From Vandiemenella viatica (Eukaryota > Arthropoda > Insecta > Orthoptera > Morabidae), in the NCBI GenBank assembly GCA_031002005.1, contig JARYHS010009186.1, positions 109,156,829-109,220,828 of the forward strand: 64,000 nucleotides of DNA. Reading direction: 5' to 3'. A model generated the notes under the pieces. The model worked only from the letters and a program-made list of their open reading frames with translations, ran no database searches and was not told where the DNA came from. Positions 34,830 through 45,689 of the stretch are shown in pieces (position 1 is the first letter of the stretch; each line of letters starts with the position of its first letter). The position numbers were made by a program, and so were the translations under genes.

Positions 34830-35060
34830 TTTGTCTCTGCATATGATCATAGGAATGCAGTTTAAACGTCTTTGATCCTGGAGGTAATTTGAAGGGGGTA
34901 GCAAAATCGGGTTTGAAGTTGGGCATTTAAATCGCGTTTTTTTTTCCGCTCCACTACTACTCTTGGTGACCACGATGGGAGTAGTGACAATCGGGGAGAT
35001 GACTTGGAGTGGTATCAATAAGGGCGGCAAAATAATGTTTTTGCCCCGGTTCGGATGTTT
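34830..35060 (-). repeat. Degenerate CCATTGTCGCC-type repeat, copy 2
   Basis: The minus strand contains CATTATTTTGCCGCCC and CCCGATTGTCACTACTCC, corresponding to words in the interval 371-660. Divergence is high. Confidence 0.4.
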
Positions 35061-35282
35061 CTTGGATCCACTACTGGCTACTACTGTTAAATTTATTTAT
35101 TTTCCATATGGAACATAGCCCAGCACCTAGACCCTAATTTGGGTCCTTATTTCCATTCTTTTTCATTTATATATATTTGTACATATACATATATAACGTA
35201 TTAACATATAAGCAATAAATGCAAGAACATTTTGATTCAATTTCCAATATCTATTACATGTACTGTTATTAAACAGAATGGG

Positions 35283-35385
35283 TACCACTACTACATCTAC
35301 TACTACTGCTATTGTCCCTAACATTACTACTACTACTAATACCATTACTACTTCTACTAATACTACTATTACCACCACCAATTGT
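35283..35385. repeat. (ACT/CTA)n-rich trinucleotide repeat
   Basis: Interrupted trinucleotide array of ACT, CTA and ATT triplets, encoding Thr-rich runs in one frame by chance. A simple repeat. Confidence 0.85.
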
Positions 35386-36394
35386 CACTTCGGTCCACTA
35401 ATGTTCATTTTTCTTGGTGTTAAGTGCGTTCCAAAAGTAGAGTCCCCTGGAATAGGCAGCAAAGTCAGCCGCCTAGGCCATCAAGAGTTCACCTCCTGGA
35501 ATACCAAGACTGCCCCAGCTGTTGCTCATTGTCGTAGGATATCTTCCGTCAATCCAGTGTTGTGAAAGCCAGACATGCAGCATCATTGTTCCCTCTGCAA
35601 TTGTTTCTGGAATTAGCTTCCTCTATCCCAAGAGTTATACGTGTGTTCTCCTCTTATGCTATCTGTGGCCTTTGATTTCGCTCGGCATTTTTTCCTTTTT
35701 ATAAATTTCTCCTTCAAAAATTTTGAGGCTAGATGGCTACTGTTAAAACTAAACCAAACGACTTCCCGTCGCGCGTCGGTCAAGGCGGCGGCCGCCCCAA
35801 CTGTTCACACGACGCGACTTTTTGAGCCGCCACCTCGACCGACACGTGGCCCATCGATTTGGCGAGTAGGCCTACACCTCAATTCTATGTGAAACAATAG
35901 GTATTGAAGACGAGAGTGAAATTCGTTTACTGTACCGATGGTGGATCACGAGAAGAAAAACTTCCATTATCAGTGCTTTTCAATCAACTTCATTCATTTT
36001 TCCCTATTAAATTGAAAATATAAGAACGCTATCATAAAAATATATTTACCACATTCGTTCGAACCAATCAGACACTAACTGTGTTTTTTGGTGCAAAACT
36101 ACAGATTAAGATAAAGTTTCGGTCCTGGTGCTCTCGACAGAAGTTAATTGAAAAATTCTCGACTGATGTATTTCGGAATAACAGCAAACAAATATTGCTA
36201 CCAGCAACATTCATATCTCGGAATGACCTCGAAAATAAGATAAGAGAAATCAGGGAGATAACCGATTCCTTTCTGTACTCATTTTTTTCCACGAGCGATT
36301 AGAGAATGGAATAGAAATGATTTACTAGGCGAGTAAACTTAAAATCCGACAGGAGTAGCTCTGGCTAAAACACTCCTTTTTTTTTAACTGCTTA

Positions 36395-36630
36395 ACGTCT
36401 CTTAACAGTGAGGTCTTTAGAGATGGGAACGGATGGGAGGGGGAGAGGGGGCAAGGAATGGGAAGGAATTCGGCCATGGCCTTTTGAAGGAAGCATCCCG
36501 GCATTTGCCTGGAGTGATTTGGGAAACCATGAAAAACCCAAATCTGGATGCCCGGACGGCGATTCGAACCGCCGTCCTCCCTAATGCGAGGCCAGAACGC
36601 TAACCGTTACACCACCAATCTCGGTCTAAA
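36395..36630 (-). mobile_element. Well-preserved SINE (minus) with tRNA-like head
   Basis: On the minus strand the head reads GGTGGTGTAACGGTTAGCGT (box A) and GGCGGTTCGAATCGCC (box B). The shared body follows with CACTCCAGGC and GGATGCTTCC. Head and body are the best-preserved of the minus copies. The arms around box B form a good T-stem, but the acceptor stem does not pair as in a functional tRNA. Confidence 0.85.
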
Positions 36631-36637
36631 TCATTCC

Positions 36638-36790
36638 TTCCATCCCGATCAGGATTTTCCATGGTTTTCACGGATCACTCCAGGCGAATGCTGGGATGGT
36701 TCCTCACAATAACGCATGGGCGCCTCCTGCCCTTCCAAACCATTACCCTTTCGGACAGGTGCAATGCACCCTCCACCACACACGTTTAAT
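36638..36790 (+). mobile_element. SINE body fragment in opposite orientation
   Basis: Contains CACTCCAGGCGAATGCTGGG and GGTTCC, the SINE body, on the plus strand directly beside a minus-strand copy. The two are head to head, and the tRNA-like head of this one is missing. Confidence 0.65.
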
Positions 36791-36819
36791 GAATCGTGGA
36801 GTAGTAATAATAATAATAA

Positions 36820-38200
36820 TAGGAAAATTTAAATTTCAAAGTCTAAGGGTGCGTTATTAAAAGAAAATCAAATCGGGAAATAAGTATAAGAAAAGCAAAA
36901 AATAAAAAATTCTATTTAAATTTGCATTATTTATTTAATGAAATTGTATATTAAGTGTTTTACATTTGAAAACTAGAGTGTAATGAGACAAATAGGGGAA
37001 AAATCTCCATTTCTGATTCTTTTTCTTTAGTCGGCAGTGTCGCCGTGCCTCCTCCACGCCGCGAGTGCAAAAGAGACGAAGCGGCGCCGCCCGGCATCGT
37101 CTGTTTCTCCCCATTCAATTACATTGTACCACGCGTCGACTGGACTGCCGTGCGGCAGAACGCGTCTGATAGCAGAGAGCGGCTGTTAGTCTTCAACGCC
37201 CCCTAAATTTGCCTTGGAACAGAAACGGCTCCTACGATCTATTCGACGCCTACCGATGGGAGATACCACCCCTATTGGGAGCCACTGATCTATGCGAATT
37301 ATAGGGTCGTCTCCACAATGTCGGCCTCAAACTATACATTTCACAAACAAATATAAAGTTATCATATAGAACACACATATTTCGCAGAGAGATGGCATCG
37401 CAGACGACTCTCCTATAATTTATGTACGACGGGTCTAATGAAGCCGGTTTGAAATTGGATACGAGGTGAGCCCTTCTCCACCCGCCAACCTCCTCTCATC
37501 ATCCAAACTGGTCATCTGTGTACAACAAGGGGCAGTTGGCATGTGAGCCTTAGAGAATCAGATGAGTGGGGAAAAAATAAAATAAACCGAATCCAAATGG
37601 TTCACTGTTGATTGTATCTAGCGAGATCATAAGGGCTATTTAATAAAGGAGTTTTCATCTGTGATGCAGTGTGATCTGTGGCGCCTAACTGTTCTCATTA
37701 TCATCTCTTGCTGAGTTACCTGGTCACGTAGATTCATAAGATATACCGTATATTTTAGGATATACCATAATCTTTCAGTAGTTTTAGCGAGATTTTTCCT
37801 CAGAATTTCAGTCGTACCTCACCTTTGAATTTGTAATAGTGGGCTTCTAGCTGTTACCCGCGACTTCGTACACTTGGACTTGGAATTTTATTGTTAGTAT
37901 TGGATATAGAAAGCTGTATTTTATGTAAAAGGTGTCGCACAAAAGACGGTGTTGAGATAATATGGCGGGGAATCCCAATTCCATTCTACCATTTAACATG
38001 TCTCATAGTTAATTTACAACTTGTTTTAAGACCTAAGGTGTGGGTTGGGGAGGGGGGGAGGAGGTGGGCGTGGGAGGATTAACTGAGGGCATCTTATATT
38101 TCAGCTTGGACTAGTCTCCTTTCTTCTGCATGAGCACCGTATTCTTAGGTTCTAATATCTCTAGCTGCTCGTGTTCTGCTAGAGCTACGCCTTAGGTCTG
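36820..38200. other. Interval without a supported gene
   Basis: Contains a GC-rich patch near 37040-37130 and, near 37280, a hAT-like end (CAGTGGCTCCCAA on the minus strand) for which I could not find a partner. Confidence 0.4.
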
Positions 38201-38205
38201 ATATA

Positions 38206-39059
38206 CAGTGCTGTCAACCCAAAATGACGAACTGTCGTTATTGGCCTGACGGAATTCCGCTACGGGTTATCAAAATTCCGCCACCGAATATAAAAATTGC
38301 GCTACAATTAAATAATTATTGCAAAGAATATTAATAAAAGTTACCAGAAATGATGAAATCTCTTCTTAAACGTTGGAAGTGAATTCCGTATAGAGATGTT
38401 AAGTTATAGCCAGCGTGGTTGTCGAATAGAGGATGACTGAAGATTTACGCTGTTGTCATGGTAGTAATAGTAGTAGCAGCAACAGTTGTTACAGTTAACA
38501 AAGATATTTCTATCATACCAATAGATATTTTAAAAAATAAGAAGTAATTCATTATTCGGTTAAATCATGTAAATGCAGAAGAAAGATAATACTGAAGGAT
38601 TAAATGATTTTTTTTTTTTACATTATACATAAATTATTTACTAATCATATCAGGCAATAACAAAATAATAGTATTATTGCAGTTTACACTACAGTCAGTC
38701 TTCATCAAAAGAGGCAAAGGTTTCAGTTTCACCTTCTTTAAACTGACACATACAGTTGCCAAATTTCTTGAGATGATCATTAGTAATTTGAGCAAGCATA
38801 CAGACACGCGTTACATGAATAGCTGCAAAATACTTGCTACGATTAGTTATTCGAATGCGTAAGAGTGAGTAGGTAATGTTCATTTTTGGCTTGTTTAGAT
38901 ACCTGGGAAGAGACTATTAACGAAATGAATGTTGGTCCTCCAGAAATTCATTTTCTATTGTTATAGCAAGGAACATGGCAAAATGTCGCTACGTTTTCGA
39001 CAATTTACACGCCGCTCTGTCTCCATACGGATAAAATTCCGCTACGGTTGGCACCATTG
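38206..39059. mobile_element. Probable hAT-type non-autonomous element
   Basis: Left end CAGTGCTGTCAACCC; right end, reversed, CAATGGTGCCAACCG. This fits the CAGTG..GCCAACC end pattern of some hATs. Variants of AATTCCGCTACGG occur near both ends (about 38270-38310 and 38985-39047), all in the same orientation. A 62-codon minus frame at 38695-38883 ends KEGETETFASFDED; its origin is unknown. The target duplication is not clear. Confidence 0.5.
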
Positions 39060-39164
39060 CAAATATTCGCCTGCGGGGTATGTAAAATAAGAAGACGCAA
39101 TATACCGATGCCAGAAATTTTAGATAGATATAGAATAATAATTTGCCGATGCAGATTACACATG

Positions 39165-39858
39165 GTTTTTTTTTTTTTTTTTTTGCTGTCGTCAGTCTTT
39201 CGACTGGTTTGACGCAATCCTCCATCCTTTCCTATCCAGTCCTAACCTCTTCATTTCTACATGCCCCTTACAGCCCACGTCCTCAATTATCTGTTTCATA
39301 TATTCTAATCTCTGTCTTCCTCTACAGTTCTTACCTTCGACTGTTCCCTCCACTAACAAATTAACCAATCCAGAATGTCTCAAAATATGACCTACCAGCC
39401 TGTCTCTTCTTTCCGTAAGCTTCCTCCACAAACTTCTATTCTCACCAATCATTTCCAAAACTCGTTCATTTCTTACTTTGTCCACTTAATAATCATCATT
39501 CTTCTGTAGCACCACATTTCAAATGCTTCAATTTTCTTTATTTCCGGTATTACTAAAATCCATGTTTCACTACCATAAAGTGCTGTACTCCACACAAAGA
39601 GTTTTAAATAGTTCTTTCTAATTCCTAGATCAATATTTGAAACCAAAAGGTTTCTCTTTTTCATAAAGGCTCTTTTTGCTAGTGCTATTCTGCATTTAAC
39701 ATCATTGCTGCTTCGGCCATCGGTTGTAATTTTACTTCCCAAGTAACAGAATTCACTTACTTCTCCTATTGCATCCGATCCTAGATCTATATTTAATCTA
39801 CTAGTATTGGTATGATTTCTGCTACATTTCATCACTTTTGTCTTGCTTTGATTTGTTC
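39165..39858 (-). pseudogene. 5'-truncated LINE 3' fragment
   Basis: The minus strand reads VSEFCYLGSKITTDGRSS, SETWIL, WCYRRMM and then RDRLVGHILRHSGLVNLLVE. This is the typical C-terminal region of LINE-encoded endonuclease/reverse transcriptases common in arthropods. The copy ends in an A-tail (T run at 39164-39183). There is one frame change near 39475. Its 3' end matches the older copy at 25020-26090. The 5' truncation point abuts the 3' end of the jockey-type LINE. Confidence 0.88.
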
Positions 39859-40022
39859 GAATCGTACGTCTTTACCAGTCAATAAGATCTTCGCCAGTCT
39901 CAGCATTAAAGCTGGTCGGTTGGGGGTTGCTGTCCTGAGACATTTCCTCCCTCAGTCTTCTCTAGAGTGGTCTTCTCTTCACTTCTGATTGGTCGTCTTG
40001 GTGGCGTATTATTAGTTGGTCC

Positions 40023-42868
40023 TTAGCGCTCCGTCAGCACCAATGGCCTGCTATGTTTGTCAGCGGCAGTTTCATATTCGCCGAGACAACTGACCAGTGG
40101 ATTGGCAGAGTGATGTGCTGCTCTGTAGAATTTATAGGCATGTTGCCGGCAGGGCCGGCGTTAGGAGGGGGCAAGCGGGTGAAAAGTACCGGGGCCCGCC
40201 GGGTGATGGGGGGCCCCGATCACTTACTGTTGGGGCCCTCAGGCCATGAATCCAACAATCCCCCCATTGTCTCCCGGCCATTTTACCCCGGGCCCAAAAT
40301 TCCTAGCGCCGGCCCTGGTTGCCGGAACCTGTCAATGAGCTTCTCTGTTCCCGACGCCTCGTGGACTGCGACGGTGGGGAAACAGTTGGGCAGATGTAGT
40401 GCCCGCTTCAGTGTTCTGTTTTGCAGCACCTGCAACTTTCTCAGGTGGCAATTAGCAGCGTACCCCCAGACGGGGCAAGCATATTCAATTACCGGCCTAA
40501 TCAAGGAGCAATAAATGGCAACTCCTAGGTGTGGTACCAACGAACTTTAACGGTTAAGTATAGGGTAAAGAGAATGGAGCCGAGCAGTTACCCTTTGCCT
40601 GATGTCCTTGATGTGAGCTCGCCATGTCAGCTTACAGTCAAGTGTTACACCAAGGTAACAAGCAGTTGGTGCCCAGGGAATGGTTTTACCTCTGAGCTGA
40701 AGTTGCGGGTGAGGCAGTTGCTCACTACGGCGTCCTAGGCGCCGCATCAGCATAATCGCTTCCGTTTGACAGGGTTTATACTTATACGCCACCTTCTGGC
40801 CCAGGCTATCGTCTGCTGAAGAGCTTCCTGCAATCGTCTCGTGGCGATGGCTCTGCTACGGCTGGATATAAAGAATGCCGTATCGTCGGCGTACGTGGCT
40901 GTTTTCACATTCACAGGTGCTGGAATGTCGGCTGTGTACAGGTTATAAAGAACTGGTCCCAGCACTGAACCTTGTGGTACACCTGCACGAATGCGCCGTC
41001 GTGTTGACATGGCATCACCAAACCTAACGCAGAATGTGCGCCTTGACAGATAGCTGCGGATCAATTTCACGTAGGGTCCAGGCAAGCCCCATTCGTACAA
41101 CTTGCAGAGCAGACCCGTATGCCACACTGAGTCGAATGCACGGGCGACATCGAGCAACATCAAACCACAATAGCTTCTCTCGTTGAAGGCCCTCGTGGCT
41201 GCCTCTATAACACGCATCAACTGCTGCGTTGTGGAGTGCCCTCTACGGAACCCAAATTGATGATCGGGTATGACGCCTGCAGCCTGGATGTAGGTGTCAA
41301 TACGCTTCAGCAGAATTCGCTCGAACACTTTGCTGAGCGCGGGTAGCAGGCTGATTGGCCGGTAATGCTGGGGAAAGATTGGATCTTTCCCAGCCTTATG
41401 AATACCGACCACGATGGCATGCTTACATGCTCTCGGGAAAGTCTGATTTCGCAGGATGGTATTGAAGAGCCACGTCAAGTAATTGATGGCTTCTGGTGGT
41501 AGATTTCTGAGTGCTCGATTGTCCACTTGGTCATGCCCAGGTGCCTTTCGCGGATTCAACCCGGCGATGTAGATAGCTACCTCCTGCGGCTCAATCGCAA
41601 TGATGTCATGGTCATCATTGGTTGACATGTACCGTCGCAGTCGGCGACGTACTGCTACAATGTGGCGGTCGTCAACGTCGTCATCGACGGGCTGGAAATT
41701 TTTCTCAAAGTTGTCAGCGAGCGCGTTAGCCTTGTCTTCCGGTAGAAATACAAGACCACGTTCGCCGTGGAGTGGTGGTATCGGCTTCCGCCGGCGGGTG
41801 AGTCGCTTAGTTTCGTTCCACCTGCCATCGTTCGGTCGCAGCATTGCAACACGTGCGGACCACTCACGATTTCTGTGTTCTACCACGCTGCCTTCAGCTC
41901 TCGCTGCAGTTGATTCAGGAGGCGGCGGGTGGAACGGTTCCTCGTTAGTTTCCACTCCTTGGCAATCCGATTTTTGTTTCTGATCTGCGCAATGAGGTGC
42001 GGTGGAAGCTGGCACGAACGTTCTATGCGTGTATGAACCAGTGGTGTGGCGACTTTTGTAGCTTCATTTACGGTGTTGGTGAAGAATCTCAGAGCCTCCT
42101 CAATATTTCCTTCCACTGTACCGCTTTCCAGTTTAGGTCGCTACGACTTCCCTAAACCGGTCCCAGTTGGTCCGCTTGTAATCAGGAATTGGTTGATTGT
42201 TTGGCTGCCACTCCCCAACGTCGACCTCAAGTAGCACAGGAGAGTGGTCCGAAGATAGTCTGTTAAGGGTTGTTGCCGAAACAAAACCTGTGATTCCCTT
42301 TGTTATAACAATATCAAGAACATCAGGCCGGTTTCCATTTGCAGGGTGATGCGTTGGTTCTTCAGGTGCCCATACACATAGGTTGTGGCAGTGGGCCAGG
42401 CGTCTTAAGAGGTTACCAGCCGGATTGGCAGTTCTGCTATTCAATCCTGGTGCTTTGCATTCATATCTCCACCAATCAGGATTTTACCAGGAAGTGTGAT
42501 AAGGGCGGCGATGTCTGCTTCTTCAAGCACTCTGCGTGGTGGTCGGTAGGCTGCGACGACGGTGATAGCGCCTGAGGATGTTTTCACCTGAACAGCGACA
42601 GCCTCTACCTGCTGAAGAGGAGGAAGAGGGACTTCACAGTGAGGAATACCGCGTTTAATGTACAGCGCAACACCCCCACCGGCCGTCAGTCGGTCTTTCC
42701 GGTAGCAGCAGTAGTTTGGTGCTGCCGCCCGTAGGCAAGGTTTCAAGTGGGACTCGCTGACGAGACAAATGTCCACATCTTCTTCCCGCAGAAATTGTCG
42801 AAACTCAAGTAATTGTCCATGAATGCCGTTAGCATTCCACACACAGAATGTGAGGCCTCCTATTCATG
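40023..42868 (-). pseudogene. Jockey-type LINE ORF2: endonuclease and reverse transcriptase, frameshifted
   Basis: ORF2 nicks target DNA and reverse-transcribes the element RNA. The endonuclease blocks are visible: WNANGI at the start, GGDMNAKH, and SDHSPVL. The reverse transcriptase follows with FRRGHSTTQQL, DVARAFDSVWH, AGVPQGSVLGPVLYNLY and the catalytic YADDTA. A C-terminal part follows with CYLGVTLDCKL and RPVIEYACPVWG. The reading changes frame several times (near 42840, 42445, 42130, 42020 and 40790), so the copy is dead as assembled. A 168-bp MITE at 40150-40317 interrupts the last part. Skipping the MITE and one target duplication, the frame stays open to a stop at 40023-40025. The start is uncertain because a frame change lies just after the first ATG. 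Confidence 0.9.
40150..40317. mobile_element. hAT-type MITE inserted in the jockey LINE
   Basis: 168 bp, GC-rich, with ends CAGGGCCGGCGTTAGG and, reversed, CAGGGCCGGCGCTAGG. Flanked by a perfect 8-bp duplication GTTGCCGG (40142-40149 and 40318-40325). It has no coding capacity. Its insertion disrupts the LINE ORF2 but leaves a continuous frame if removed with one duplication, so it arrived after the LINE. Confidence 0.95.
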
Positions 42869-42938
42869 GTTGCGTTGCTGGGTTATGGTGGTGTTGGCAA
42901 GCGCCGACGTCACTGCAGCTGTGATGTCCGAAGACATT

Positions 42939-44634
42939 CTATCGAGGCCGCGTTAGGAGGCTGACCATCATGCTAAGTATATTCTCAAGCATATTGACTA
43001 GTCTCCCGAGGTTTGTCCCGTTCGTCTCTGCTGCTTCATCTGGATGTTGGTGTGGTAGACCTTGTCTTTTCTGACGCTTTGGTGGTACAGTCTGCAACGC
43101 CATCGGTTGTTCGGACTTTGCAACTGAGCCTTGCTTCACCGGCTGCGTCGAAGTGTCTTGGTACTGTGACTGAGAAAAACATCAATCACATCTTTGGTTA
43201 CTTCAGCGAAGGATAAGTCTGATTGCACTTTGGATGATGCCAGTTTCTTGCCCTTCTGCTTCTTCGTTTTCTTTAATTTCTGTGGATTCGGTTTCGTTGA
43301 TTTTGATATTTCACTGATCTCCGACATTTGTTGTTGGTTTGACTGCTGTTGTAGATGCCTCTGAGGAGCCTCTGTCCCCACTCCTCTTTGACGATCGCGG
43401 GCTCGCTTATAGGCTGGACAGCCTTTCCAACTAGCAACGTGGTTGCCGTGGCAGTTTCCACAGATTGGTGGGTCACGGCCCTTCTGCGTGTGGCAGTCTT
43501 TTGCGTCGTGTTGCCCTGCACATTTGACGCACACCGGGCCATTTTGCAATGGCGTGCCACATGGCCAAACAACTGACAGTTGAAACATTGCTGCGGTCCA
43601 GCCGACGATCGCAGTTTCTCTGTCGATACTCTGAGGTGGCACAGCTTGTCAACCTCAAATATTGTGGCGATTTAAGGGCAGGTCTGGTAATACTACTAGG
43701 AAAAGCGGCATTACATCGTTACTGCCGGGGCGACGAAGTTGAGCAACAGACCTCACTTCGTAGCCCATTTCTATCAGCTCTTCTTTCAATGTCTCTGTTG
43801 GCAGAGTCCTGGGAATGCCACGAAACACCACCTTCAACAGTTTCACCGCTCCGGTCGGAAAAGTGTAGTACGGGATGTTGCACTGTTGAAGGAGAGAAGT
43901 GACGGCCACAAAGTCTTCGGTAGTAGTCATGCTGAATTTGATTTTGTCACCACCTGCGGTTTTCGCAGCGAATGGACTCTTGATGACATCTGCCACCCGA
44001 TCATGAAGCGTCTTGTAGTTTTCTGCGAATTCCACTACAATAGGTGGTATGGAGTCGCATCTCGGCTCCTTTCGCGGCGTGTCGTCAACAGTCAAGGCAG
44101 TGAAACGATTTTCTACTTCCATCGCAGCTGGGTCCAATGAAGGTGGGGACTTTGCTGTCTTCTTCGGCATTATGAAACCTTCCTGGTCTGGCTGCCAATC
44201 TGGGTGCGAGAACGACGCCCTTTGACTCCATTCCGCCCGGAGACCGAGGCTGCAGTATTGTCAGCGGCTTCGATGGTCTTCTTCTTTTGTACCTTGGCAT
44301 TCTTTGGTTTCTTGGATGAACCAAGTTTCGTCACTGCCAGGCTGACTCCAGCAGATTTACGACTCTCATCCTTCCTGTAGTTGACGGCGCGTGGCTGTTT
44401 ATTGTTGGTCCTCTCTGGTGGAGTAGTGGAACGCTTTCTTGGGTTTAAATCTTTGCTCACCACATACACGTCACCATGTATACGCTGAATGTTGAACACA
44501 GCGGCTGGCATAGCATCTTCATCCATTTCGATATCCTTATCCATTTGCTGATTCGTTGCACTTGTCACAACGTCCGCTGGCAAGGCCGAGTTCAATGAGG
44601 CGCTCGACGTGCATGGCGCTGAAGTGCAGAGCAC
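42939..44634 (-). pseudogene. Jockey-type LINE ORF1: Gag-like nucleic-acid-binding protein, frameshifted
   Basis: ORF1 proteins of jockey-clade LINEs bind the element RNA. Order: a basic, disordered N-terminal part with a KKPKNAKVQKKK stretch; a domain containing FRGIPRTLPTETLKEELIEM, typical of the module preceding the zinc knuckles; then Cys/His knuckles (CFNCQLFGHVARHC, CVKCAGQHDAKDC, CGNCHGNHVASWKGC) and a basic Gln-rich tail. The sequence spreads over several frames (breaks near 44170, 43650, 43540 and 43140). It sits just upstream of ORF2, separated by about 70 bp, as expected. Confidence 0.87.
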
Positions 44635-45184
44635 CCATCCGTGCGATCCCTCTGGGCACTAACTGATGGGTGGCCGAGCTTAATTCGCTGCCTGCAGTCG
44701 CGAATCAGTTATTCAACTTCGACACACAGGTAATTTCTTGTCACTTTTGTAAACGACACCTATATTTAACAATCACACATTCACTCAAAAATGCACACAC
44801 GTAGTCAATCATTTTCAAAAGTCATCACCAATAAACGCACTCACTAAAATCACTTACGCTTACATTAATATTTTCGTATCAGTCAATAAGATTTGTCTGT
44901 AAATAAAATTTATAAGTAAATAGTATACTAACTGACTGCGAGAAAAACAGCTTCAGCGATCGATATAACATTACTAAGGTCCTCATGTTTTTTTAAAAGC
45001 ATATGCAGATACATATTTTGAGGGTTAGTACATATTCTAAGGATATTCGGAATTTGTTTCATCCCATGATCTAATACCAGATATTCAGAAGAAACTGAAG
45101 AGTCTAGTGCATCTGTATGTTATATGTCACTGGGAACCGCAATAAGTCTGTCAAATTCTTGGAGAGTAAACAGCGTAGTTCTTA

Positions 45185-45460
45185 AGGTGACTTCCCACGG
45201 CCCGTGCATTTGCCGGGAGCAACAGTACAGCTATCAACAGTGGGCTGTGGGAAGGGAGCCGCCTCTACTGGCCGGGATGATGAGCTTCTATCCGTCGCAT
45301 AGTCGGTAAACATCAAACGCCCCGGTAGCTGAAGAGACACTAAGCAACGTGGTGGGGAGGTGGCTGCAAGGTGTCGAAGGCTAGCCTGTGGTGCATGCTG
45401 ATCCGTGCAATTCGGCTGCATGGCGAGGACTACAAAATCACGGGGCTTGGGAAGTCACCA
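45185..45460. mobile_element. PIF/Harbinger-like MITE with TTA target duplication
   Basis: 276 bp. Left end AGGTGACTTCCCACGGCCCG; right end reversed TGGTGACTTCCCAAGCCCCG. TTA flanks both sides (45182-45184 and 45461-45463), the usual PIF/Harbinger target. It contains no credible frame. Confidence 0.75.
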
Positions 45461-45689
45461 TTATGGCGGTTCTCTTTATAAGACTTTGGCCGAACTTTCT
45501 CCAAATTGCTGCACGAGCCAGTTTGCCTGAGAATAGATTCACGGCTTCTAGACCTCAGGGTACTCCACTTTCAAAGGAAAGTTTACATTCTTTTCCCAAA
45601 GCAGTAGGCTTTCAAAGTTTTTGGCGACAGGAGTGGACGTCTGCTATGCATAGTTTTGTTTAATCTGACTGCAAAAACGCCTAAAGAAA

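Noticed and set aside
36081..36302. 73-codon plus-strand frame
   Set aside because: Reads reasonably protein-like but shows no motif I recognise, and both strands are open. Not enough to call a gene.
36540..36625. Functional tRNA gene on the minus strand
   Set aside because: The T-stem is good, but the unit continues directly into the shared SINE body and lacks a paired acceptor stem.
34500..37295. One large hAT element between a CCGCCCCC-rich end and CAGTGGCTCCCAA
   Set aside because: The two ends are not convincingly complementary and no 8-bp duplication was found.
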